From assembly GCA_041476545.1 (NCBI GenBank), contig JBGOTP010000023.1, positions 1-25,739 of the forward strand: a stretch of DNA of 25,739 nt. The letters are read 5' to 3'. Below are positions 14,406 through 21,990 of the stretch, in pieces. The stretch's first letter is position 1. Each line of letters begins with the position of its first letter. The notes under the pieces were generated by a model. That model worked only from the letters and a program-made list of their open reading frames with translations. It ran no database searches and was not told where the DNA came from. The stretch comes from JBGOTP01 sp041476545. Its GTDB lineage: Bacteria; Acidobacteriota; Vicinamibacteria; Vicinamibacterales; CAVVIG01. A program made the position numbers and the translations under genes.

Positions 14406-15992
14406 TTACGGACGTTGAGTCGAACCGGCCGCTAGCTCGTCACCCGGAGCGATGTCCGCCGGACGCGGCTTTCCTACTTTGGGATCGGCTCCCAACTCGA
14501 GCAGCAACTCGGCGGTGTCGCTATGCCGGTTGTAAGTATTCGGGTAAAACACCCCGTTTGCGATAGTCAAGGGCGTCCAGCCGAGGGTATTGACCACGTC
14601 GAGCTTCGCGCCCTTCCCGACGAGAAACCTGACCAGCTCGTTTGCGCCGCGATGCGCGGCGCCGTGTAGCGCGGTGTCACCGTTGGCATCGACTGCATTG
14701 ACATCATTGCCGTGCTCGTAACAGATCTTGGCAGCCTCCAAAGCCTCTTCGTTCGTGCCAGGGTTTTCACCGACCTGCCAGATGCCGACGCCGGCGGCAG
14801 CCATGAGCGGCGTCGCACCTTCCACCGTCGCGAGAGAGGGATCGGCCTTGTAGTCGAGCAACAATTTCATGAGGGGAATGTCGGCCAGCTTCGCTGCCTG
14901 AAGAAACGGAGTTGAACCGATTCGGTTCAGGATACTCCGTGCGCCATCGCCCGGTTCTCTGGTCATCCGGATGTTCGGATCTGCCCCGTGCTCAAGAATT
15001 TTTTTCGCGAGTTCGAAGCTCGTCATGTTCCCCGTTTGGACGGCTGGAGGCACGCCATGTTGAATCGGTGGCCGGCGGGTCCAGGCCAGCTGATGGAGTG
15101 CGGTCCATCCCTGCGTATCAGCATTCGGGTCCGCACCTCGATCCAACAACATGCCGGCGAGTTCAAAATGTGCATTGGTGATGGCAAGAACGAGGGGGGT
15201 CGTGCCGCTCGTACCGCCGCGACCCCGAAGTCCGGTGTTGAAGACCTGAAGCAGCTGTCCGACGCCATTTCCCTGCGCCGGACCCGGCGCCGAACCTCGT
15301 CCCGCCGGCGCTGGTCCGGAAGCGTCGGTATGAATCGTGTCGTTAACGTCAGCACCGTCATCCAAGAGCGCTTTGGTGACGGGACCGTTCCCGGCCCTCA
15401 CGGCGAAGTGCAACGCGGTGAAGCCACCCTTGGACCGCGAGTTGACATCAGCGCCGGCTTCGACCAGCGCCTGAACGGTCTCGAGGTTGTTCTCAGCCGC
15501 GGCCCACATCAATGCGGTCTGTCCACGGGACGCTTCCTTGGCGTCGATGTCCGCCCCTGCATTGACAAGGCGCTTGATGACAGCGACTTTGCCTGTCCGC
15601 GCCGCCGTCATGAGCGCCGTCTCTCCCGCGCGTGTCGCGGTGTTTGGGTCCGCTCCCGCGCGAAGAAGCTTGTCGACAACTTGCACACTCCCATTCGTGC
15701 AGGCGACCAGGAGGGGACTCATTCCATAGCGATTCACGGCCGTCGCATCCGCACCTCCATCGAGCAGCAGGTCAACGGTTTCGACATCGTCGCGTTGCAC
15801 CGCCCAGTGCAAGGCCGTCGTCCCATCCGGATCCTTGGAATTGACGTCGGCGCGCTGCCGAAGCATCGTACGGACTTGAGGACCATCGCCCCGCTTGATT
15901 GCTCCAATGAGGCCGTTCTCACTTCCTTTCGCGCTCGGGGCCGAGCCGGCGAGCACAAACACAATCCCAAGGCCTAGACGGTTCAAGCGCAT
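14406..15992 (-). CDS. Exported ankyrin-repeat protein
   Basis: 528 residues from the ATG at 15992, whose first 25 residues (MRLNRLGLGIVFVLAGSAPSAKG) form a signal peptide. A frame starting at 16079 would bury this signal and overlap the DUF1552 gene, so I rejected it. The rest is built almost entirely of about eleven ankyrin repeats with the usual TALHWA / LLLDGGADA core (for example GTTALHWAVQRDD, GETALMTAARTGK, GFTALHFAVRAGN, GDTALHGAAHRGA). A linker rich in Gly, Pro and Ala interrupts the array after the fifth or sixth repeat (DASGPAPAGRGSAPGP). Ankyrin stacks bind other proteins, so in the periplasm it is probably a scaffold for the neighbouring DUF1592 and DUF1552 products. Spacing is 37 bp from the DUF1552 stop and 59 bp to the next gene, so the four genes should form one transcript. 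Confidence 0.92.
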   Translation of the reverse strand: MRLNRLGLGIVFVLAGSAPSAKGSENGLIGAIKRGDGPQVRTMLRQRADVNSKDPDGTTALHWAVQRDDVETVDLLLDGGADATAVNRYGMSPLLVACTNGSVQVVDKLLRAGADPNTATRAGETALMTAARTGKVAVIKRLVNAGADIDAKEASRGQTALMWAAAENNLETVQALVEAGADVNSRSKGGFTALHFAVRAGNGPVTKALLDDGADVNDTIHTDASGPAPAGRGSAPGPAQGNGVGQLLQVFNTGLRGRGGTSGTTPLVLAITNAHFELAGMLLDRGADPNADTQGWTALHQLAWTRRPPIQHGVPPAVQTGNMTSFELAKKILEHGADPNIRMTREPGDGARSILNRIGSTPFLQAAKLADIPLMKLLLDYKADPSLATVEGATPLMAAAGVGIWQVGENPGTNEEALEAAKICYEHGNDVNAVDANGDTALHGAAHRGANELVRFLVGKGAKLDVVNTLGWTPLTIANGVFYPNTYNRHSDTAELLLELGADPKVGKPRPADIAPGDELAAGSTQRP

Positions 15993-16029
15993 GTTGTCAA
16001 CACTCCAGATTTGATAGTCACACGGCCCG

Positions 16030-17382
16030 CTAAACTCCTGACAGCGGCTCCAGATCGATTGTGCCGGTGCTGTCGCCAAGCTTCTCGACCGGCACGCCCA
16101 CCTTCTCGAGGAGTGCCAGGTGAAGGTTGTTCATCGGCGTGTCCTTCGGAAATCGGAGATGACGACCGCCCTTCAGCCTGCCGGCACCGCCACCTACCAC
16201 AACCAGCGGTAAGTCGATGTGTGAGTGTTGGTCTGAGTTACTCAGGCCACTACCCTGCAGAAGCATCGAGTGATCGAGAAGGTTCCCATCTCCATCGGGA
16301 GTGCCGCGAAGCTTTGCCGCAAACCGAGCGAGCAACTCAATGTGGTACGTATTAATCTTGGCCGCTTTTGCAAGCTTCACCGGATCACCCTGATGATGCG
16401 AGATCGCGTGGTGCGCTTCTGGCACGCCAATGAATGGATAGGGGCGATTGGTCTGCTCGCGACCCAACAGCAATGTGAACACGCGCGTAATGTCAGCCTG
16501 GAAGGCTATCGCGGCCAGATCGAACATCAGCTTCGCATGCTCGTCGTACGATTCCGGCGTACCAACAGGACGATCGGGCAGCGCGATCGGTGACCCGCTG
16601 GTCTGTTTTTCTGCCACTTGAATGCGTCGCTCAATCTCACGCATCGCGTCCAGATACTCGGTCAGTCGCGTGCGATCCCCAATCCCTAAACGGTTTTCCA
16701 GACCGGAAATTGCCACTTTCAAGGAATCGAGGATGCTTCGGTCTTCGCGTACCTGCGCTAATCGCTGCGCGGGCGCCCCGCCATCACCAAACAATCGCTC
16801 GAAGACCACCCGAGGATTGACTTCCATGGGGAGGGGCATCTTCGGAGTGCGCCATGAAAGTGTATTCCAGTAAACACAGCTGTAACCGTTGTCGCAGTTG
16901 CCCACGAGGTAGTTCTGCTCCAAGGCCATCTCAAGCGACATGAGCGGCGTGTCCTTGCCAAGCACTTGGGCGGCAATCTGATCGATCGTGGTCCCTGCTT
17001 CTACGTCCGCGCCCTCCGTGCGCTTGGGGTGCACCCCAGACAGCCATACCGCCTGTCCACGCGAATGCTCACCATTACCGTCACCTTGCGCCTCGGCCTG
17101 GCGTTGACTGAGGCCGGTCGGTACGAGGACCTGATCGCGGAAAGCCGCCAACGGACTCAACGTCGGCGACAAATCGGTCAGCAGTGGTCCCTCACCCGCC
17201 GGCGTCCAAGCCGCCATCGTGGCGCCATTCGGCGTGTAGATGAAGCCCAGACGTCGGACCGGCGCTGCCACGCTCGTGGCGGAAGCAGCCGGCACCATCG
17301 CGTCGAGCAGCGGCAGGGCGACTGCAGCCCCGAGTCCCCGAAGGAACGTCCTGCGGGGTAGTGCCATCTTCGTGATAAACAT
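16030..17382 (-). CDS. DUF1552 family protein, Tat-exported
   Basis: 450 residues from the ATG at 17382 with GGAGAGAG just upstream; an ATG at 17367 would also keep the signal. The N-terminus has a twin-arginine signal (PRRTFLRGLGAAVALPLL, ending ASA), so the protein is exported folded, which suggests a bound cofactor or a partner. The rest matches DUF1552: GFIYTPNGATMAAWTP, GNGEHSRGQAVWLSG, SLEMALEQNYLVGNCDNGYSC and GSGLSNSDQHSHIDLPLVV, with the C-terminal HLRFPKDTPMNNLHLALLEKVGV. The fold resembles the alkaline-phosphatase/sulfatase-like DUF1501 relatives; that relation is from memory and not shown here. DUF1552 genes nearly always sit beside DUF1592-type genes, as here (47 bp downstream of one). 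No function has been assigned to the pair to my knowledge. Confidence 0.93.
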   Translation of the reverse strand: MFITKMALPRRTFLRGLGAAVALPLLDAMVPAASATSVAAPVRRLGFIYTPNGATMAAWTPAGEGPLLTDLSPTLSPLAAFRDQVLVPTGLSQRQAEAQGDGNGEHSRGQAVWLSGVHPKRTEGADVEAGTTIDQIAAQVLGKDTPLMSLEMALEQNYLVGNCDNGYSCVYWNTLSWRTPKMPLPMEVNPRVVFERLFGDGGAPAQRLAQVREDRSILDSLKVAISGLENRLGIGDRTRLTEYLDAMREIERRIQVAEKQTSGSPIALPDRPVGTPESYDEHAKLMFDLAAIAFQADITRVFTLLLGREQTNRPYPFIGVPEAHHAISHHQGDPVKLAKAAKINTYHIELLARFAAKLRGTPDGDGNLLDHSMLLQGSGLSNSDQHSHIDLPLVVVGGGAGRLKGGRHLRFPKDTPMNNLHLALLEKVGVPVEKLGDSTGTIDLEPLSGV

Positions 17383-17429
17383 CTGCTCTCTCCGTCAATT
17401 AGCCGTAGCGCCTGAGTCACGCGTCAGGC

Positions 17430-19838
17430 TCATCGTCCGGCACCTGCGGGCGAGAAGGCGGATGGTGGCTCGGACGCACGGGCTCTCCGCATTTGGAACG
17501 GGGTGCTCTGCACGATGCCAACGATGAGCGACTGGAATCGATAGTCGCTGCCGGCACCAGTGACTATCTTTCGGATGGCGGGAACGTCAAACGGCTCCAG
17601 CCCGCGACCGAGCGCGTAGATCATCAACTTTTCCGAGAGAGCCGTCACGAACCGTCCCGGATGCATCAGAATCCAGGCGGAAAGGCCCGTAGGTCCGTCA
17701 AACTTGGTTCCGTCAGGGAGGACGGCCGACGCGTCGATCGCCGCGTCGGCCTCGCGCGTACGCCACTGGCCGGTGGCGTCGAAGTTCTCCAAGGCGAACC
17801 CGAGCGGATCCATTCGTGCGTGGCAGCTGGCGCACGTCGGGTTGGCGCGATGCTGCTGCATCTTTTCTCTCAGGGACAGCGCCTTGGCGCCGTTCTTGTT
17901 CTCGGGCAGCGTCGTGTTGACATCCGGCGGTGGCGGCGGCGGCGGCGTCCCCAGGACGTTTTCGAGGATCCATTTGCCTCGCCCGACAACGGTTGTCCGG
18001 TCGGCCAATGACGTCGTCGTGAGGAAGCTGCCTTGACCGAGCAGTCCCCGCCGATTCTCATCGGGAATATGAACGCGACGGAAGTAACTACCGTACACGT
18101 TGGGAAAGTCATAGTGCTTCGCCAGCCGCTCGTTCACAAAAGTGTAGTCGGCTGAGATGAAGTCGAGAACGCTCTTGTTCTCACGTACGATGCTCCCGAA
18201 GAACAGCTCGGTCTCACGTCGAAAATCTCTGCGCAGGTTTTCGCCGAAATTCGGGAAGAGAAACTCGTCTGGCGCAGAGCCCTCGATGGTCCGGAGCTGT
18301 AACCACTGTCCGGCGAAGTTCTCGGCCAGCGCGTCCGAACGGGAATCGGCAAGCATCCGGCGAACTTGCTCCTCCAGCACACCCGGCTTTCTAAGCGCGC
18401 CACGCGCCGCCGCATCCAATAGTTGATCATCCGGGATGCTGCTCCAGAGGAAAAACGAGAGTCGCGAGGCCAGTTCGAGGTCGCTCACGGCGTAGGTCGT
18501 CCCAGGTCCCACACCCACTGGATCGCTCTCGATGCGGAACAGGAACTCGGGGCTGACAAGGAGCCGTCGAATCGCGACTTCGATGCCACTCTCGAATCCA
18601 GCGCCCGATCGCCCGTCCTGATAGAACTGCTGTAAGACGCCAATTTCCGGTTCCGTGACGGGTCTCCGATAAGCACGTCGCGCCAGCGTCGACAGGATCC
18701 GTCGCGCGCAGGCAGCCTCGGCGGACCCGTCCGCGGGGTGACAAACAAAAATACGGTCGCGGCTTGGAGTGCGTGACGCACCGGCCGCGTTGAAGGGACC
18801 GGTGATGGTCACACTTCCCACTGCAGGCTGCGTTCGAGCTGCGCCTTCCGCATGCGGTGCAAGGAACGGCTCGCGGACTGATTCGCTAAGGGCCGATGAC
18901 CTGTTGACAAATGTGACGTTGACAAAATGAGAACCCGCCTTGACGGGAATGCGAATTTCGTATCGGGCATCGTCCGAGGCGAATCCCAGGCTGAGACGGG
19001 CAGTCAGTTCGAAAAGCCGAACCTGAACACCGTCGATCGCGATCTCGAGTTGGTGAGGATCGGCTCCTCCACCGAGCGGCTCCACGTTGATCGTGTACTC
19101 GGCGTCGAGCGGAAACTGATATGAAATCGAGGCGCCGCCCCTGGTTCCGATGGGCAGCGCCTCAAACCCCACCTCCTGAGACAGATCGGCCCTGAGCCGG
19201 AATGTTTCGGCGGTCGGCAGTATGGCGCGGTCACCAACCGCGACGCGGCTAATCTTGCGCGCCACAGCGAGATACCGGTCGAGTAAGGAGGGGGTGATCC
19301 GGAGCACGCCCGCGATGTTGTCGAACCCATAGCTCATATCGTCCGTGGGCAGCAACCCAGCGACATCCATATCGAGCGCCAGCAAATCGCGAACCGCGTT
19401 GCGATACTCCGCTCGATTCAGACGATGAATGCTTTCAGTCCGCCCAGGATTGGGGTGTGCGGCTGCGTCTCGATCAATTTCTGACGCAAGCCAAGACACG
19501 AGCGCGTCGTTGTGTTCTTTGTCCGGTCTCGCGCGGCCGGGCGGCGGCATCTGACCGGTGCTTAGCTTTCTGATCACCTTTTCCCAGACTGCGGCCCCCG
19601 TTGCCGGGTGCGCCACATCCGCGCCATCCAAGGCGACGCCGCCAGTCTTCAACCTTGCGTTGTGGCACGTCACACAGTACTGGTCGAGGAGCGCGCGCTG
19701 TTCTAAAACTGAGTACGACGGCAGAGGTACAGGTGCGGCGACGTTGGCCCCTACCTGCTGAAGGGATGAGGCCTGAATGAGACCCGTCGCGAGAGAAGCA
19801 ATGAGGACAACGAAAATAGCAAATGTGGACCGCCGCAT
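17430..19838 (-). CDS. DUF1592-family planctomycete-type cytochrome protein (DUF1587/1595/1592/1588/1585)
   Basis: 802 residues from the ATG at 19838, which begins a signal peptide (MRRSTFAIFVVLIASLATGL) and has AGGA 8 bases upstream; a frame opening at 19889 would put 17 residues before the signal. A PSCyt1-like haem domain carries CVTCH at 55-59 and MPPPGR. Then come the usual blocks: DUF1587 (RLNRAEYRNAVRDLL), DUF1595 (ARRILSTLARRAYRRPVTEPE), DUF1592 (YAVSDLELASRLSFFLWSSIPDD, LAENFAGQWLQLR), DUF1588 with a second CxxCH (CASCH at 669-673, then ARMDPLGFALENFD) and DUF1585 (FVTALSEKLMIYALGRGLEP). The proline run before DVNTTLPENKNG is normal for this family. It is thus a dihaem exported protein, first gene of the cluster with DUF1552, ankyrin and fusion proteins. 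The role is unknown; exported polymer or aromatic oxidation has been suggested for such clusters only by context. Confidence 0.95.
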   Translation of the reverse strand: MRRSTFAIFVVLIASLATGLIQASSLQQVGANVAAPVPLPSYSVLEQRALLDQYCVTCHNARLKTGGVALDGADVAHPATGAAVWEKVIRKLSTGQMPPPGRARPDKEHNDALVSWLASEIDRDAAAHPNPGRTESIHRLNRAEYRNAVRDLLALDMDVAGLLPTDDMSYGFDNIAGVLRITPSLLDRYLAVARKISRVAVGDRAILPTAETFRLRADLSQEVGFEALPIGTRGGASISYQFPLDAEYTINVEPLGGGADPHQLEIAIDGVQVRLFELTARLSLGFASDDARYEIRIPVKAGSHFVNVTFVNRSSALSESVREPFLAPHAEGAARTQPAVGSVTITGPFNAAGASRTPSRDRIFVCHPADGSAEAACARRILSTLARRAYRRPVTEPEIGVLQQFYQDGRSGAGFESGIEVAIRRLLVSPEFLFRIESDPVGVGPGTTYAVSDLELASRLSFFLWSSIPDDQLLDAAARGALRKPGVLEEQVRRMLADSRSDALAENFAGQWLQLRTIEGSAPDEFLFPNFGENLRRDFRRETELFFGSIVRENKSVLDFISADYTFVNERLAKHYDFPNVYGSYFRRVHIPDENRRGLLGQGSFLTTTSLADRTTVVGRGKWILENVLGTPPPPPPPDVNTTLPENKNGAKALSLREKMQQHRANPTCASCHARMDPLGFALENFDATGQWRTREADAAIDASAVLPDGTKFDGPTGLSAWILMHPGRFVTALSEKLMIYALGRGLEPFDVPAIRKIVTGAGSDYRFQSLIVGIVQSTPFQMRRARASEPPSAFSPAGAGR

Positions 19839-19913
19839 CTGTGGGTTTCCTGACGGCCTCTGGCTGCCCTCGTTCGCAGGCAGACGCAATGACGAACCGC
19901 AATCGACAGCGGA

Positions 19914-19941
19914 AGTATCCTCCCCCCGAGGTCAACACCAA
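19914..19941 (-). promoter_or_regulatory. Candidate promoter of the DUF1592 operon
   Basis: On the minus strand TTGGTG and GATACT are separated by 16 bases, with the -10 box about 75 bp before the DUF1592 start. The match to sigma-70 is fair for the -10 and weak for the -35. Candidate site D lies 37 bp upstream of the -35 box. Confidence 0.3.
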
Positions 19942-19975
19942 TTCTCCGCGTACGCTGATAATTGTCGCAACAAGG

Positions 19976-19994
19976 CAATTGTCATGAATTGTTG
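19976..19994. promoter_or_regulatory. Candidate response-regulator site D (direct repeat)
   Basis: TTGTCA at 19979-19984 and TTGTTG at 19989-19994 give a direct repeat of 10-bp period. A further TTGTCG occurs at 19962-19967. The sequence CAATTGTCATGAATTGT (19976-19992) matches site A in 16 of 17 positions. It lies about 140 bp upstream of the DUF1592 start codon, between that gene and the FMN reductase gene. Inferred from pattern only; the second half-site is the weakest of the four sites. Confidence 0.4.
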
Positions 19995-20027
19995 GCCTTC
20001 TCCAAAGCCCTGAAACGCTCGCCAATC

Positions 20028-20630
20028 TCAGTCGCCAGCGTCGCGCGCTCGCTTCAAGCCGCGAGCAGCCCGGAGAAGCTCGTCGAAGAACCGACTCACG
20101 TGGTTGACGCGACCTTCCTTTAACGACCGGAACAGATCAGGATTCGCCGGCACGGACTCGTGCATGACCGCGAGATACACCGGGCCAGGAATGTGAATCG
20201 CACTCCTGATCGGCAGCATCTGCAGCTCGACCACGACCTGGCGGAGTTGTTCCACCGCGCGCGCCCCCCCGGCGTTGCCGTAGCTGACGAAACCGACGGG
20301 TTTGTTGACCCACTCGGGATAGATGCAGTCGATGGCGTTCTTCAGCACCGCGGGGTAGCCATGGTTGTATTCCGGCGTCACGATGATGAACGCGTCGCCG
20401 TCGGCAATCCGGTTCGCCCAGCGTTGAACCACTTCTTTGGCGTACTGCCCCTTGCTCCACATGGGAGACGCCGGTTCGTCGAAAAACGGCAGCGGGTAAT
20501 CGCGGAGGTCGAGCAGCTCGACCTCGACATCGGATTGAGCCTTGGCCTCTTCGGCGATCCAGTACGCGGGCTTATCTCCGAAGCGCCGCTGCCTGGTGGT
20601 TCCGAGAATGACTTTGATCTTGATCGTCAC
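20028..20630 (-). CDS. NADPH-dependent FMN reductase-like flavoprotein
   Basis: 200 residues, starting at a GTG on the minus strand at 20630; the binding site is weak (GAGGCG well upstream). The flavodoxin-like fold is clear: an opening strand with the FMN phosphate loop GTTRQRR at 10-16, TPEYNHGYPAVLKNAID at 85-101, and SYGNAGGARA at 116-125. These are the standard motifs of the NADPH-dependent FMN reductase family (azoreductase/chromate reductase/quinone reductase relatives). It is cytosolic, with no signal. It would reduce free FMN, quinones or similar acceptors with NAD(P)H; the true substrate is not predictable. It is a single-gene unit: 189 bp separate it from the DUF1592 operon, which has its own candidate promoter, and it diverges from the molybdenum hydroxylase operon across 712 bp. 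Confidence 0.93.
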   Translation of the reverse strand: MTIKIKVILGTTRQRRFGDKPAYWIAEEAKAQSDVEVELLDLRDYPLPFFDEPASPMWSKGQYAKEVVQRWANRIADGDAFIIVTPEYNHGYPAVLKNAIDCIYPEWVNKPVGFVSYGNAGGARAVEQLRQVVVELQMLPIRSAIHIPGPVYLAVMHESVPANPDLFRSLKEGRVNHVSRFFDELLRAARGLKRARDAGD

Positions 20631-20774
20631 GTAGTGGCGCCTCGCTCGCCTCGCTTCTCTCTAGCACTACTCTGTCAGATCCGCCGCGAAGAGTTCCTGC
20701 ACGATGCCACGCACCGCGGGAATTGTCAGCGCGATGCGCGCTCGCCGTCGCTCAACTTGCAGGACAGTGTAGGT

Positions 20775-20912
20775 GATCCCTCGTCGCGGCCAACCGGTCG
20801 GCAGGTCTGTGCAAGGCGTCCAACCGTGACCGGCGCGGGCGGAGGAGGTTGCAGACGCGGCGTCGTGCAACGGAGACCGGCTGCCTCCAACGGTTGGCCG
20901 CGACGAGCGATC
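20775..20912. repeat. Long imperfect inverted repeat
   Basis: Arms at 20775-20804 and 20881-20912 pair through 17 uninterrupted bases (20780-20796 with 20891-20907). One mismatch then four more pairs extend the stem outwards, and after a small internal loop five more pairs extend it inwards. The 76-base loop itself contains shorter complementary stretches. It lies in a gene-free region. It is too widely spaced for a simple terminator and has no T run. It may be a structured RNA, a palindromic mobile remnant or a regulatory element. Confidence 0.6.
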
Positions 20913-21269
20913 CCGACGGGCAGGTGAGCGGCCGGGACGGCTCGGGGCCGCGACGCGTGGAAGTCGCGCGATCGGCGACAGGGGATAAAACGCGTGTGCA
21001 GGCCAGCGGGCCGCGTCGATCGTGAGTGGCGCCCGGATCACATCACATGGCCCGAGCGGTCGAATGTTCCTGGCCCAGACCGTGGAATGACCCGAATCGA
21101 CGCGGGCATCGACAGGCCCGCCGGAGCACGCGTTTTTCCGCGCGACTTCATCGCGGCGCGGCCTCGAGTTGTCCCGACCGCTCGCCTCATCCACCGGACT
21201 TGGAATTGACCCACGACCCGACCAGGACACGGCGCCCCCGGATGCACGGCAGGTCCCCGAATTAGGTTG

Positions 21270-21298
21270 TTTACGCCCCCATGCGCCTGCTGTAGGAT
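21270..21298 (+). promoter_or_regulatory. Candidate promoter of the molybdenum hydroxylase operon
   Basis: TTTACG at 21270-21275 and TAGGAT at 21293-21298 are spaced by 17 bases and end 44 bases before the ATG at 21343. Each box matches sigma-70 consensus at four of six positions, which is modest in this GC-rich sequence. Confidence 0.3.
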
Positions 21299-21342
21299 GG
21301 GCGCCTGCTGATGTAACCGGGTCATGACGAGGTGATTGCTGT

Positions 21343-21975
21343 ATGACTGTCCCCCTGCAAACGCCACAAGAACCCAGCAGCGTTTCACGCCGCACCTTCA
21401 TCAAAGGGGTGATTGCCGCCGGCGCGGCCGTCTCCGCGTCCGCATACCTCTTCCGTGGACCCGCGCTCTTCGGCCAGGGTTCGCTGCCAGGCGCGGTGGA
21501 GCGTCTGATGACGTTGCACGTCAACGGTCAGATGCGTCGCGTGGACGTGATGAAGCAGGAAACGCTCGCCATGACGCTGCGCTACAAGCTCGGCCTCACC
21601 GGCACGAAGCTGGGCTGCGACCGATCGGAATGCGGCGCCTGCACGGTCCTCATCGACGATGTGCCGCATTACTCGTGCTCGATTCTCACGCACACGGTTC
21701 GCGACAAGAAGATTCAGACGATCGAAGGGCTCGAGGCCAAAAACGGCACGCTGCATCCGGTTCAGCAGGCAGTGGTCGACGAGCAGGGATTCCAGTGCGC
21801 GTTCTGCATGTCCGGATTCATCATGGCGACGGTCGGTTTCCTCAAGACCAACCCGAACCCCACGCGCACCGAACTGGCTCACGGCATTTCCGGCAACCTG
21901 TGCCGCTGCGCCGACTACCACAAGATCCTGAACTCGATGATGCGCGGCGCCGAGAACATGCGGAAGACGACCTAG
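21343..21975 (+). CDS. Molybdenum hydroxylase [2Fe-2S] subunit, Tat-exported (PaoA-like)
   Basis: 210 residues; GAGGTGA lies 7 bases before the ATG. A twin-arginine signal (SRRTFIKG at 15-22, then an Ala-rich hydrophobic stretch) sends the subunit to the periplasm. The plant-ferredoxin-type cluster is held by Cys92, Cys97, Cys100 and Cys112 (GCDRSECGACTVL ... HYSC). The second, all-helical [2Fe-2S] domain has Cys142, Cys145, Cys177 and Cys179 (CAFCMSGF, GNLCRCADYHKIL). This is the small subunit of the xanthine dehydrogenase family and passes electrons from the molybdenum centre to the FAD subunit. Only this subunit of the operon has a Tat signal, as in Escherichia coli PaoABC, where PaoA carries the whole complex across the membrane. 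Its substrate class is probably an aldehyde or N-heteroaromatic compound, by family only. Confidence 0.95.
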   Translation: MTVPLQTPQEPSSVSRRTFIKGVIAAGAAVSASAYLFRGPALFGQGSLPGAVERLMTLHVNGQMRRVDVMKQETLAMTLRYKLGLTGTKLGCDRSECGACTVLIDDVPHYSCSILTHTVRDKKIQTIEGLEAKNGTLHPVQQAVVDEQGFQCAFCMSGFIMATVGFLKTNPNPTRTELAHGISGNLCRCADYHKILNSMMRGAENMRKTT

Positions 21976-21990
21976 AGAAGGAAGGGGAAC

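Larger units (their letters stand above)
20631..21342. other. 712-bp divergent intergenic region, no confident gene
   Basis: This GC-rich stretch separates the FMN reductase from the molybdenum hydroxylase operon. An open frame crosses it on the minus strand (21524-20667), but the translation is mostly Arg/Pro/Ser/Ala and it overlaps the [2Fe-2S] subunit gene antisense. Only its last 40 or so residues look protein-like, so at most a gene remnant is present near 20667-20790. The region holds a long imperfect inverted repeat (20775-20912) and a candidate promoter at 21270-21298. Confidence 0.65.

Noticed and set aside
14988..15977. Plus-strand open frame of 329 codons
   Set aside because: Antisense shadow of the ankyrin gene, whose repeats are unmistakable.
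20775..20912. Integron attC site
   Set aside because: A GTCCAAC at 20818 fits one half of the core rule, but no matching GTTRRRY partner sits in the right place and there is no integrase or cassette array.
20667..21524. Minus-strand open frame of 285 codons across the 712-bp gap
   Set aside because: It overlaps the [2Fe-2S] subunit antisense and is mostly Arg/Pro/Ser/Ala. Only the last 40 or so residues look protein-like, which is too little for a gene call.
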